A stretch of DNA of 64,000 nt, taken from Cupriavidus metallidurans CH34 (GTDB taxonomy: Bacteria > Pseudomonadota > Gammaproteobacteria > Burkholderiales > Burkholderiaceae). Location: assembly GCF_000196015.1 (NCBI RefSeq), contig NC_007973.1:1364001-1428000 (forward strand), given 5' to 3'. Of the stretch, positions 29,084 to 37,393 are shown one piece after another. Under the pieces are notes generated by a model. That model made no database searches and had not been told where the DNA came from. It saw only the letters and a program-made list of their open reading frames with translations. Every line of letters begins with the position of its first letter. The stretch's first letter is position 1. The translations under genes and the position numbers were made by a program.

Positions 29084-29341
29084 TCAACTGCCGGTTTCGG
29101 TGGCTAAATCCGTGAGATGCATATTCCAAGGCAACAAGGCTTCGTAATCCTCGGCAGTGCGCGCCGTCGGCAACTGCCGCAGCACGCGGCGCAGCCACGT
29201 GTATGGTTCCAGGCCATTGGCCTTGGCCGTCTCCACCAGCGAGTAAATCAACGCGCTGGCCTGCGCGCCTGCCGGCGTATCGCTGAACAACCAGGCTCGT
29301 CTTCCAACGACGAAGGGACGGATGGCATTCTCGCATCGGTT
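29084..29341 (-). pseudogene. tnpC: IS66 tnpC, 3' fragment
   Basis: C-terminal about 85 codons of the IS66 transposase. It starts within the catalytic glutamate region (NRCENAIRPFVVGRRAW), continues LFSDTPAGAQASALIYSLVE and ends with the usual C-terminal domain (PYTWLRRVLRQLP, then LLPWN). It is separated from the N-terminal part (32764-34221) by RIT 2. Confidence 0.93.
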
Positions 29342-29374
29342 ATGCCGACTCCCCGATTATGCCGCGTCATGCAT
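29340..29374. repeat. RIT 2 left inverted repeat
   Basis: 35 bp beginning TTATGCCGACTCCCCGATTA, a perfect inverse match to 32695-32729. Each repeat contains two 10-bp units (ATTATGCCG / TTATGCCGA type) spaced 17 bp apart. Confidence 0.9.
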
Positions 29375-29468
29375 GCACGTGGCGGTGGGTCTGTCCTTTC
29401 ATGATCGCTGTGTCGGCATAAATCTATGATTTCTCAGGCTGGCTATCGCGCTGGCCAGGAGAGATCAG

Positions 29469-30701
29469 ATGAATGCGACACGCACAGTCAGCGAATCCGG
29501 CGGGCTACCGGCCCATCACATCGATGCATTTCTTGATCGTCTACGGACGGCTCACTACTCCGAGGTATCGCTTCGCAAGAAACGAAGAGTCCTGTGTGCG
29601 TTCTCTGGGTGGATGAAGCACAGGAACATCGACCTGATTGACCTCGATGAGTCTGTCACGGCTCGTTTTATGAAGCGCATGATCGACGCATCACGAGACC
29701 GCGTCCAGCGTGCTCGTCCCACATTGCGGCAGTTTCTCGCCTATCTGCGCGCGGAAGCCATTGTGTGTTCGCCGACATTAGGCAGCCAGTCCGCGATCGC
29801 GCACACTTATCGCCGATACTTGGACTATCTGAGGCAGGATCGTGGACTCGCGAAGAACTCTCTGCTCGTCTACGGCCCGTTCATTCGCGACTTTCTCGAC
29901 AGTCACTCGGCCGGCGACGGAAGTTTATTGCCAGATGCATTTGACGCGGTAACGATCCGGAATCATCTTCTTGCCCGCAGCAAAGGCCGATCGGCGGAAT
30001 ACACGCGGCTGATGGCAGTTGCGCTTCGCTCGTTCTGCCATTTCCTCTTTCTGCGTGGCGATACGGCCCGAGACCTGGCTGGGTCAGTGCCCTCGGTTCG
30101 TAAGTGGCGACAGTCGACTGTGCCGACGTTCCTCACGCCTGAGCAGCAAGAAGCTCTCATTGCATCTGCAGACCGGTCGACTCCGACTGGGCTCCGTGAC
30201 TATGCAATCCTGCTGTTGTTGGCGAGGCTCGGCTTACGTGCCGGAGAAATCATCGAGATCGAGCTCGACGACATTCACTGGCGTTCGGGGGAACTCGTCG
30301 TTCATGGCAAGGGGCAAATGGTCGAGCACGTGCCGCTCTCATCGGAGGTTGGAGCAGCAATCGCAACATATCTCCGCGATGGTCGCGGAGCGAGTGCATC
30401 GCGTCGCGTCTTCCTTCGCAGATTGGCGCCTCGAGTTGGTTTGGCGGGCCCGGCGGCGATTGGCAAGATTGTTTGTCAGGCCTTCGCACGTGTTGGTTTC
30501 CGCCCCGCGTGCAGGGGCGCTGCACATCTGTTCCGTCACGGTCTGGCGACGACGATGATTCGCCACGGGGCCTCGATGGCAGAAATCGCCGAGGTCTTGC
30601 GGCACCGCTCACCCGACAGTACCGCGATCTACGCAAAGGTCGCGTTTGAGGACCTGCGCGGTGTCGCGCGTTCGTGGCCCACGGCAGGAGGTGCAATATG
30701 A
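29469..30701 (+). CDS. RIT tyrosine recombinase, first of trio
   Basis: A 410-residue recombinase, the longest of the three. A long N-terminal region (about 1-215) contains two SAM-like core-binding segments. The catalytic domain follows, with the arginine in LLARLGLRAGEIIEI, the box HLFRHGLATTM, and the terminal LRHRSPDSTAIYAKV with the nucleophile tyrosine. It overlaps the next gene by ATGA at 30698-30701. The sequence is an integral part of RIT elements, in which the three proteins differ and appear to be needed together. Confidence 0.92.
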   Translation: MNATRTVSESGGLPAHHIDAFLDRLRTAHYSEVSLRKKRRVLCAFSGWMKHRNIDLIDLDESVTARFMKRMIDASRDRVQRARPTLRQFLAYLRAEAIVCSPTLGSQSAIAHTYRRYLDYLRQDRGLAKNSLLVYGPFIRDFLDSHSAGDGSLLPDAFDAVTIRNHLLARSKGRSAEYTRLMAVALRSFCHFLFLRGDTARDLAGSVPSVRKWRQSTVPTFLTPEQQEALIASADRSTPTGLRDYAILLLLARLGLRAGEIIEIELDDIHWRSGELVVHGKGQMVEHVPLSSEVGAAIATYLRDGRGASASRRVFLRRLAPRVGLAGPAAIGKIVCQAFARVGFRPACRGAAHLFRHGLATTMIRHGASMAEIAEVLRHRSPDSTAIYAKVAFEDLRGVARSWPTAGGAI

Positions 30702-31645
30702 CTGCGATCCACGAGTCTCTCGCCCAGTACGTGGCAGTCCGCCGTGCTCTCGGGGCGTCATTCTATGAGCCTGCGTTGGCACTCGGTCATTTCGTTGATC
30801 TGCTGGAACGCGAAGGCGCCGAGTTCATTACAACCGATCTGGCTCTGCGCTGGGCGACGACGCCCGAACTCGTCGAACGCGCTACGTGGGGGCGGCGCCT
30901 CTCTCAAGTGAGAGGATTTGCCAGATGGATGAACGTGATTGACAGTCGAAACCAGATTCCTCCAGCAGGACTCCTGAGTGCCCGCAGACGGCGCAACGCC
31001 CCGCATATTTACACTGAGCAGGAAATTGATCGGCTTATGACCCGCGCCTCTCAACTGCGATCCCGAACTGGCATCCGAGCACTGACCTATTCGACGCTCA
31101 TAGGGCTTCTTGTAGCGACGGGCCTCAGGCCAGGCGAGGCGCTCCGGCTCGACCGGTCCGACGTTGACCTCGTCAGCGGGATACTCTCCATTCGGGAATC
31201 GAAGTTCGGCAAATCCCGCTTTGTTCCAGTAGCAGAGTCTTCCCGGGTGGCGCTCGAACACTATGCCCGGAAACGCGATCAACTCTGTCCTGTACGATTG
31301 AGCGAAGCGTTCCTGGTTAGTGAGCACGGCAAGCGACTGAAGGCAGGCACTGCACGAAGCATGTTCGTCAGAATGTCGCGCGCTGTTGGTCTGCGATCGG
31401 CGACAGAGGGCGGGCGCGATGGTTACGGCCCGCGCCTGCAGGACTTCCGGCATAGCTTCGCGACTGGAAGACTGGTCGAATGGTATCGCGCCGGTCTGGA
31501 CGTAAGTCGGGAATTGCCGAAACTTGCCGCCTACCTCGGGCATGTCAACATCGGCCTTACGTACTGGTATATCGAATCGGTTCCTGAGTTGCTGGAACTC
31601 GCGGCAGCCTATCTCGACAAGGACTGTCCGGGAGAACGGACGTGA
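30698..31645 (+). CDS. RIT tyrosine recombinase, second of trio
   Basis: A 315-residue recombinase; the start at 30698 (MTAIHESL) overlaps the first gene's stop. Catalytic elements are VATGLRPGEALRLDRSD, FGKSRFVPV (beta hairpin lysine), LQDFRHSFAT, and LGHVNIGLTYWYIES with the tyrosine. It contains the same long insertion (RLVEWYRAGLDVSRELP) as the second recombinase of RIT 1, so the two genes are positional equivalents. It overlaps the next gene, which starts with GTG at 31642. Confidence 0.92.
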   Translation: MTAIHESLAQYVAVRRALGASFYEPALALGHFVDLLEREGAEFITTDLALRWATTPELVERATWGRRLSQVRGFARWMNVIDSRNQIPPAGLLSARRRRNAPHIYTEQEIDRLMTRASQLRSRTGIRALTYSTLIGLLVATGLRPGEALRLDRSDVDLVSGILSIRESKFGKSRFVPVAESSRVALEHYARKRDQLCPVRLSEAFLVSEHGKRLKAGTARSMFVRMSRAVGLRSATEGGRDGYGPRLQDFRHSFATGRLVEWYRAGLDVSRELPKLAAYLGHVNIGLTYWYIESVPELLELAAAYLDKDCPGERT

Positions 31646-32637
31646 GCGCCGCCAGTCTCCCAGCCCTCGTTCAGCGCTTCTTCACCCAGCGCCTGCTCGA
31701 GCAGCAAGGTCTGAGTTCGCATACGGTGGCAAGTTACCGTGACACGTTCCGGCTGTTGCTGGCGTTCGCCACGAAGCATATAGGGCGCGCGCCGTCAAAG
31801 CTGCGAATCGAGGACTTCGACGTGTCGTTGATCGAGGAATTCCTGCAGCACCTCGAACACGGCAGAGGCAATTCGGTGCGCACACGCAACACGCGGCTTG
31901 CCGCCGTGCATGCCTTCTTCCGGTTCGTCGCGGTCAGCGAGCCTGCGTTGTTTCTGCTGTGTCAGCGCATTCTTGCAATCCCATCCAAACGCTGCGAGCA
32001 CGGCCCGGTTGAGTTTCTGACCGAGAGCGAGGCCGCCGCTCTGGTAGGGGCGCCTGACGTACGAAACTGGATCGGCAACCGCGACCGAACGCTGCTTCTT
32101 GTAGCGGTTCAAACGGGTCTGCGCAATAGCGAATTGACCGCACTCCGGCGCCAGGATGTGGCGCTCGGCACAGGCGCCCACGTTCGTTGCCTCGGCAAAG
32201 GCAGAAAGATGAGATGCACTCCGCTGCGACCGGATGTAGTTGCCGTCCTGAAACAGTGGCTGCTGTATCAACCAGGCGAGCCAGGCGATCCGGTCTTCCC
32301 CAGTTCGCGCGGCGGTCATCTCAGTGCCGATGCTCTTCAGCAACTCGTGTCGCGCAACGCCGAAACCGCGCGCCTCTCGTGCCCCTCGCTGAAGAAGAAA
32401 TCAATAACGCCTCATACGCTTCGACACACGGCCGCGATGAGCCTGATGCATCACGGCGTCGACCTGACCGTGATCGCACTCTGGCTCGGGCACGAGTCCT
32501 CCGAGACTACTCAGATCTATTTGCACGCCGACATGCAGCTCAAGGAACGCGCGCTCGCGCACGCGACGGCGAGTGGTGTTGCACCGACACGCTACAAACC
32601 TCCAGATCCGTTGCTCGCCTTCCTGGAGGCCCTCTGA
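31642..32637 (+). CDS. RIT tyrosine recombinase, third of trio
   Basis: A 331-residue recombinase starting with GTG inside the stop of the second gene (GTGA). The core-binding domain covers about residues 1-110 (LEQQGLSSHTVASYRDTFR) and the catalytic domain shows QTGLRNSELTALRRQD, HTLRHTAAMSLMHHGVD and LGHESSETTQIYLH. Like its RIT 1 counterpart, it has the KGRKMRCTPL-type lysine hairpin. It ends 57 bp before the right inverted repeat. Confidence 0.93.
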   Translation: MSAASLPALVQRFFTQRLLEQQGLSSHTVASYRDTFRLLLAFATKHIGRAPSKLRIEDFDVSLIEEFLQHLEHGRGNSVRTRNTRLAAVHAFFRFVAVSEPALFLLCQRILAIPSKRCEHGPVEFLTESEAAALVGAPDVRNWIGNRDRTLLLVAVQTGLRNSELTALRRQDVALGTGAHVRCLGKGRKMRCTPLRPDVVAVLKQWLLYQPGEPGDPVFPSSRGGHLSADALQQLVSRNAETARLSCPSLKKKSITPHTLRHTAAMSLMHHGVDLTVIALWLGHESSETTQIYLHADMQLKERALAHATASGVAPTRYKPPDPLLAFLEAL

Positions 32638-32694
32638 TAATGCCGACAACCGGAGCGACCGGGAACAGAGATCCGCCAACCGTTGTGTCCGTGG

Positions 32695-32754
32695 ATGCAT
32701 GACGCGGCATAATCGGGGAGTCGGCATAATTGGGTTCATGCCGCTAGCGGCATG
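32695..32754. repeat. RIT 2 right inverted repeat plus 18-bp palindrome
   Basis: 32695-32729 is the inverse of the left repeat. 32737-32754 is the perfect palindrome CATGCCGCTAGCGGCATG, present only at this end and lying between the repeat and the IS66 junction. Confidence 0.85.
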
Positions 32755-32763
32755 AGCGATGTT

Positions 32764-34221
32764 GTTGTCGATGGGCAGATCGCCGCGTTCGGTATAGCGG
32801 CACAGCCGGCTCCAGTACTTGTCCAGGTACGCCAGCGCACGGCCCAACGCCGTCTGCGGCGCCACCACCGGCAACGCCTTGTCCAGCCATTGGCGCAACG
32901 CCCGCAGCACCGGCAGGCTGCGCGCCTGGCGCGCCGCATACCGCTGCGCGTCGGTCGCTTCCTTGAACTCGCGCTCGATCCGGTACAACTGCCCGATCTG
33001 CTCGATCGCCTGGTCCGCCCGTCCGCGCTTACCCTTGGGCTGCACCTTGGCCGCTTCGACGAAGCCGCGCCGCGCATGCGCCATGCACGCCAGGTGCTCG
33101 ATGCCCTCGGTGCGCGCCACCGCGTTGTAGCCGTCGTAGCCATCGGTCATCAGGTACCCGCGCCAGCCTTCGAGCAGACGCACCGGCACTTGCCCCGAGC
33201 GGCTCGCATCGTAGTCGTACAGCACCACCGGCCTGCCGGGTGGGCCACCCGTCTGCACCCACATGTAGCTGTTGGATGTGGCCGCCTTGTCCGGCTCCTT
33301 CAACACCTGCACCACCGTCTCGTCCAGGTGGATCACCGGCGAGTCCAGCATCATATCGCGCATCAGGTTGTGCAAGGGCTGCAGTACTCGGGCTGCACCG
33401 ATCACCCAGCGCGCCAGCGTCTGGCGCGGTACGCGCACGCCCGCGCGCGCCAGGATGTGCTCCAAGCGCGCCAGCGGCAGGCCGTCGACGTACTTCATGA
33501 TCAACAGCATCACCAGCAGATCGTTGCTGGCATTGCTCTTGGGCAGGACCTGCGCCGGGACCGGTGCGGTGATGGGAGCCTGGTCACCGCCCGGGCATGC
33601 ATAGCGCTTCCTGATGTGGCGCAGCACCCGGATCTGCATCGGCACGATGTCCAACTGCTCGCTGATCTGTTCGCCGATCACCACCATCGGCGTGCCGCAG
33701 GCGCAGATACGCTCGGCTTCGGGCACGTCGTGAACGATGTCCAGGCGCGGCAACTCGGCCGGCAGCGGCGAGCGCTTGCCGCGTGCCACTGAACTGCAGC
33801 GGGTCGGCACATTATCCGGCGCCTGCGGTGACGCGACAGGCGGGATCACGGCGGCATCATCGGCTTCGGTCGTCTCGGCGGCCAGTACCTCGGCCTCATC
33901 GAACAAGCGCGACTGGCCCGCGTGTGCCTCACTGCTCGGTCCGAACATCCGGCGCCGCGACAACAGCAATTGTTCGTAGATCGCCTGCACGCGCTGCGCG
34001 AGTTCGGCCTCCACGCGGATGGCCACCTCCCGCTGGATGCGCGCTTCGATCGCCTGCTCCAGGCCGATCTGGGCTTCGCGCTGCAGCGTGATGATGGTCT
34101 GCTGCTGCGCTTGCACGATCGCCTTGAGCGCGCCGACCTCGTTGGGCAGCGCCGCCGGTTCGCCCGGATCGGACGCACGGTGCGCATCACGTTGGTCGGG
34201 TCGATGAGTGGCAACAGGCAT
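32764..34221 (-). pseudogene. tnpC: IS66 tnpC, 5' part
   Basis: About 486 codons of the IS66 transposase. The N-terminal coiled-coil/leucine-rich segment (about 20-90) is followed by a zinc-binding region (ERICACGTPMVVIGEQ), the DDE core beginning SPVIHLDETVVQVL, then MTDGYDGYNAV, and ending at GDLPIDNN, where RIT 2 is inserted. The last catalytic residue (Glu) is on the other side of the RIT, so the product is inactive unless the RIT leaves precisely. Confidence 0.92.
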
Positions 34222-34243
34222 GCCCGCATTTTATCAAGAACCG

Positions 34244-34603
34244 CTACGTCACGGCCTCGTAGTGCAAGGTTTTATGCGGCTGGTGCGACCATAGGTCGAA
34301 CCCTTCGAGCAGCCACTCCAATTCCTGCAAGTTCAGCGTGCACGTGCGCTGTCCCGGGGCCAGTGCCGGCCACGCAAACCGTTGGCGCTCGAGCCGCTTG
34401 TACCAAAGACAGAAGCCGTTGCGGTGCCAGTACAACGCCTTGATCTTGTCGCGCTGGCGGTTGACGAACACGAACAATGCATCGCCGAACGGACTCATAC
34501 CCAGGTCCTGTTCGACCAGCGCCGACAGTCCGCCGATCGACTTCCTGAAGTCCACCGGTTCACGGCACAAGTACACCGATCCGAGGCGGCTGCCCGGGTG
34601 CAT
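34244..34603 (-). CDS. tnpB: IS66 TnpB accessory protein
   Basis: A 119-residue IS66 Orf2 family protein: SVYLCREPVDFRKSIGGLSALVEQDLG-type N-terminus, DALFVFVNRQRDKIKALYW in the middle and LLEGFDLWSHQPHKTL at the end. It is required with TnpA for IS66 transposition; its exact action is unknown. The start at 34603 (MHPGSRLGSVYL) overlaps the tnpA stop (TGATG). Confidence 0.95.
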   Translation of the reverse strand: MHPGSRLGSVYLCREPVDFRKSIGGLSALVEQDLGMSPFGDALFVFVNRQRDKIKALYWHRNGFCLWYKRLERQRFAWPALAPGQRTCTLNLQELEWLLEGFDLWSHQPHKTLHYEAVT

Positions 34604-34920
34604 CAGCGCACCTGCCGGGCCACCGCCGCGGCGAGCTGCGCCAGCCACGCCGCCGAGGGCAGTTGCATCAGCTCCAACCGCACCCCGGGCGCCACCAGCA
34701 ACGTGCAGCGCACTGGCTCGGGCGTCTCGCCCAGATGGACCGACACCAGCCGCGGCGCAGCCTCGATCGCCGCTGATGGCTGCCTCGACTTCAGTCGCCG
34801 GCGCCAGTAGTACAGCGATGCCGCTGACACACCCTCACGCCGCGCATACGCTTGCGCGCTGATACCCTCGGCCTCGATCGCCTCCAAGTGGCCCGCCCAC
34901 TGCGCTACCGCTTCCGACAT
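34603..34920 (-). CDS. tnpA: IS66 TnpA accessory protein
   Basis: A 105-residue helix-turn-helix protein of the IS66 Orf1 type (WAGHLEAIEAEGISAQAYARREGVS, then ASLYYWRRRLK). The second ATG (34920) is preferred because GGAG lies 6 bp before it. Confidence 0.93.
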   Translation of the reverse strand: MSEAVAQWAGHLEAIEAEGISAQAYARREGVSAASLYYWRRRLKSRQPSAAIEAAPRLVSVHLGETPEPVRCTLLVAPGVRLELMQLPSAAWLAQLAAAVARQVR

Positions 34921-35005
34921 CCTCGACTCCGTTTTCAATCATCACCCAGTCAACTGTGCACGACTTCCCTCTAGGCAAATAGGATGCGGTTAATGGAGCT
35001 CATAC

Positions 35006-35213
35006 TGAGCGCGTCGGGCGTATCCAGCGCAATCAGTTGCGCACGCGACAGCATGGCCACGCGATCGCAGTATTCGGCCTCGTCCATGAAGTGGGTGGTG
35101 ACCATGATGGTCACGCCCTTGCGGGCCAGTCCGTTGATGTGGGTCCAGAATTCGCGCCGGGTGATGGGATCTACCCCTGAAGTGGGTTCATCCAGAAACA
35201 GAGACCGTGTCCG
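35006..35213 (-). pseudogene. ABC transporter ATPase gene, internal fragment
   Basis: Reads LFLDEPTSGVDP (Walker B and D-loop), then FWTHINGLARKGVTIMVTTH (H-loop histidine), and AEYCDRVAMLSRAQLIALDTPDAL. This is characteristic of the double ATPases (RbbA/YhiH type) of ABC-2 efflux operons. One side ends at IS66; the other stops abruptly at the IS5-type fragment starting about 35214. The N-terminal ATPase parts and any adaptor gene are absent from the window. Confidence 0.88.
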
Positions 35214-35575
35214 GTGAATCAAGGGGCTATCTCAAACTTGCTGTTTATGCTGTATCGCATGTACCGGATGGGTTTGCGGGAATTCGCGGGCTTCATGCAC
35301 GACTATTGGCGCGGGCGTGGCGTCGAGCTGCCCGTACCCAGCTTTGGCCATCTGTCGGACCTGTTTGCTTCGCTGGACATCACGGTGCGCAGGAAGTGCG
35401 TGCGCGCGGCTGAGCGCCTCAATGAAGGCGAGCCGGTGACGGTGATAGTGGACAGCACGGGCTTGCGCTTTTCTCATGCCGGCGCATGGTACGAAAAGAA
35501 ATACGGCAAGAAAGCTGAGCGTACGCCATGGCGCATGATGCATCTGGCCATGGATGCTGAAGGCGACGTACTCGA
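35214..35575 (+). pseudogene. IS5-family transposase gene, N-terminal part (5' truncated)
   Basis: Transposase sequence resembling the IS5/IS903 group. It begins without a normal N-terminus (AISNLLFMLYRMYRMGLREF) and contains the first catalytic aspartate in VIVDSTGLRF. It stops at DAEGDVLDV, where an IS3-family end begins. The C-terminal part continues at about 54600 in the same orientation (VLAVEITDTGTGD). The left edge joins directly to the broken ABC ATPase gene, so this copy was truncated there. Confidence 0.8.
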
Positions 35576-35921
35576 CGTCCCCCCGTCTTCAGTAGCACCA
35601 GCCGTTAGAGTCCGGGGGTTAATGTAACGCTTTTTCGCTCAGTCTTTTGGCGTAGGATGCGGGCGTTAATCCGCCCAGTGATTTCTTCGGTCGCTCCTCG
35701 TTATATTCCCGCCGCCATGCTTCGATCACGACCTTGGCATGCGACAGGCTGGTGAACCAGTGTTCGTTCAGGCATTCATCCCGAAAGCGCCCATTGAACG
35801 ATTCGATATAGGCATTTTGGTTCGGCTTGCCTGGCTCGATTAGAAACAGTTTCACGCCCCGCTCATGCGCCCAGGTCAGCATCGCTCGACCGCAAAATTC
35901 CTTGCCGTTGTCTGTCCTAAT
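35576..35921 (-). pseudogene. IS3-family element, left part with C-terminal piece of orfB
   Basis: Coding sequence from 35921 down to 35619 reads [19 protein letters not shown], then [21 protein letters not shown] (second Asp and Glu of the DDE triad) and ends [14 protein letters not shown]. The outer end is a roughly 33-bp terminal repeat (CCCCGTCTTCAGTAGC...TTAGAGTCC) matching that at 54563-54597. IS481 copy B cuts the frame after the 6-bp target CCTAAT (35916-35921). Confidence 0.88.
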
Positions 35922-36962
35922 TGTCGTGTCCCTGATGATTGGTTAATTGGTTCACGCCGTGGTTTACTCTTGGCCCGAGAGGTCATGCTGGAGCTGAAAC
36001 GATGCATCTGAGGCTGCACAAGAACGCCACCACGACACCCAGGATCCGCGCCGAGATCCAGGTCAGCAAGGAGCCCATGAGGGTTCTGGCCCAGCGCTTT
36101 GGCGTGAGTGTCTCCACCATCGCTCGCTGGAAGAAGCGTGCATCGGTTCATGACGCCTCCCATACCCCTCATCGACTGCAAACCACGCTGACGCCGGCCC
36201 AGGAGTCCATCGTGCTCGTCTTGCGTAAAAGCCTGGGCCTTTCGCTGGATGACCTGCTGGCAGTCGTACGCGAGTTCATCCATCCGACCGTCTCACGCGC
36301 TGCCTTGCACCGCATGCTCAAACGCCATGGAGTGTCGGCGCGCGAGGCATTGAGCGTGGATCGCCCCAGGACCAAGCCGTTCAAGGCCTACGAGCCCGGC
36401 TTCGTCCACATCGATGTGAAGTACCTGCCGCAGATGGCGGACGAAACCACGCGGCGTTACCTGTTTGTGGCCATTGATCGCGCCACCCGCTGGGTGTTCG
36501 TGCGTGTCTATGCCAGCAAGAGCGCTACCAACGCCCGGCGCTTCCTGAAGGAATTGCACAAGGCCGCTGCCTTCCGTATCCGAACGATCCTGACCGACAA
36601 CGGCAAGGAATTCACGGATCGCTTCATCACACGGGGAGAGCGTACGCCGACCGGCAGGCATCAGTTCGATCAGCTCTGCGAGGAGCTAGGCATTGAGCAT
36701 CGCCTGACCCGCCCAAAACACCCGCAGACCAACGGCATGGTTGAACGCTTCAACGGGCGCATCGCCGACATCCTGCGCACCCATCACTTCCATTCCGGCG
36801 AAGAACTTGAGGCCACCATCCTGCGGTATGTCTGGCTGTACAATCACCAACTGCCACAGAAAGCCTTGGGGCATGTCAGCCCCATCCAGGCCATGAAACA
36901 ATGGCAGCGATCACACCCCGAACTGTTCAACAGACGTGTTACCAATCAGCCGGGACACGACA
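35922..36962 (+). mobile_element. IS481-family insertion sequence, copy B
   Basis: A 1041-bp copy, same ends as copy A. The left flank is CCTAAT within IS3 orfB; the right flank (CGATCT) is unrelated. The partner CCTAAT is found on the right of copy C at 53745-53750. Copies B and C are direct repeats bounding the hydrogenase segment. Confidence 0.95.
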
Positions 36963-37393
36963 CGATCTCGGCCTTGCCGCTTTCGGTCTTGCGAAACACC
37001 AGACTCGACATCACACGTCTCCTCGTCTCTTGTTTTCATCAGACCCCGCCCAGAGCGAGGTGCCCCTTCGAGGGGCACCGAGGAACCGGCTCCGCCGGGC
37101 CTCAGGTGCCGTCCCCCTGCCCAGCGCCGAAGGCGCGCCAGAGCGGGGGGAAGCCGCGCAGCGGCGCAGGGGGGTGTCAACAAATCCTCGGCAGCTGCTC
37201 CCCACTCAGCCAGTCCACCACCCGCCGCCCGCCGAAGCGCGTGGCCATCTGCACGAAGTGGTGCGGGTCGGTGGTGACCTCGCCGATGCGGGCCGCGTCC
37301 TGCCCCAGCGGGTGGGCGCGCATGGCGGCCAGCACGGCCTCGGCCGCCTCGGGCGCGACCACTGCGATCAGCTTGCCCTCGTTGGCCACGTAG
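36002..37393 (+). CDS. IS481 family transposase, copy B (reads through element end)
   Basis: Same transposase as copy A; the element-encoded part covers 36002-36962 (320 residues) and is identical in translation. As the IS has no stop codon, the frame continues 431 bp into hydrogenase-side DNA, antisense to hypE, before reaching a stop. That would add about 143 unrelated residues. The product may therefore be unstable or less active than copies A and C. Confidence 0.85.
   Translation: MHLRLHKNATTTPRIRAEIQVSKEPMRVLAQRFGVSVSTIARWKKRASVHDASHTPHRLQTTLTPAQESIVLVLRKSLGLSLDDLLAVVREFIHPTVSRAALHRMLKRHGVSAREALSVDRPRTKPFKAYEPGFVHIDVKYLPQMADETTRRYLFVAIDRATRWVFVRVYASKSATNARRFLKELHKAAAFRIRTILTDNGKEFTDRFITRGERTPTGRHQFDQLCEELGIEHRLTRPKHPQTNGMVERFNGRIADILRTHHFHSGEELEATILRYVWLYNHQLPQKALGHVSPIQAMKQWQRSHPELFNRRVTNQPGHDTISALPLSVLRNTRLDITRLLVSCFHQTPPRARCPFEGHRGTGSAGPQVPSPCPAPKARQSGGKPRSGAGGCQQILGSCSPLSQSTTRRPPKRVAICTKWCGSVVTSPMRAASCPSGWARMAASTASAASGATTAISLPSLAT
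36963..37011 (-). pseudogene. Start of an unknown gene cut by IS481 copy B
   Basis: An ATG at 37011, with a GAGGAG site upstream, opens a frame reading MSSLVFRKTESGKAEI that runs straight into the IS end. The good ribosome-binding site and position downstream of hypE suggest a real gene of which 16 codons remain. Too short to assign. Confidence 0.45.
37057..37174. repeat. Intergenic GC-rich repeat, copy 1 (downstream of hypE)
   Basis: Contains GAGGAACCGGCTCCGCCGGG, then a run of C's, then CGCGCAGCGGCGCAGGGGGG. It shares its layout with copies at 46863 and 48366. A hairpin GGTGCCCCTTCGAGGGGCACC precedes it (37059-37079). It may act as a transcription terminator or mRNA stabiliser. Confidence 0.7.

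Larger units (their letters stand above)
29342..32760 (+). mobile_element. RIT element 2 (complete), inserted in IS66 tnpC
   Basis: A 3419-bp element with three overlapping tyrosine recombinase genes. A 35-bp perfect inverted repeat lies near both ends (29340-29374 and 32695-32729). The right side extends 31 bp beyond this repeat and includes an 18-bp palindrome. IS66 sequence resumes on each side with only GTT present twice (29339-29341 and 32761-32763), so the edges are known to within about 3 bp. The IS66 frame LPIDNN / RCENAIRPF is cut exactly here. Confidence 0.9.
29057..35005 (-). mobile_element. IS66-family element interrupted by RIT 2
   Basis: The IS66 ends are GTAAGCGATCCA (29057) and, read inward from the right, GTATGAGCTCCA (35005). 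They are bounded by the 8-bp duplication TGAGCGCG (29049-29056 / 35006-35013), the usual duplication size for IS66. Without the 3.4-kb RIT insert the element is about 2.5 kb, also normal. It has tnpA, tnpB and a split tnpC. Confidence 0.92.

Noticed and set aside
35916..36968. Treating IS481 copies B and C as two independent transpositions
   Set aside because: Neither copy has matching flanks on its own sides; only the outer flanks of the pair match.
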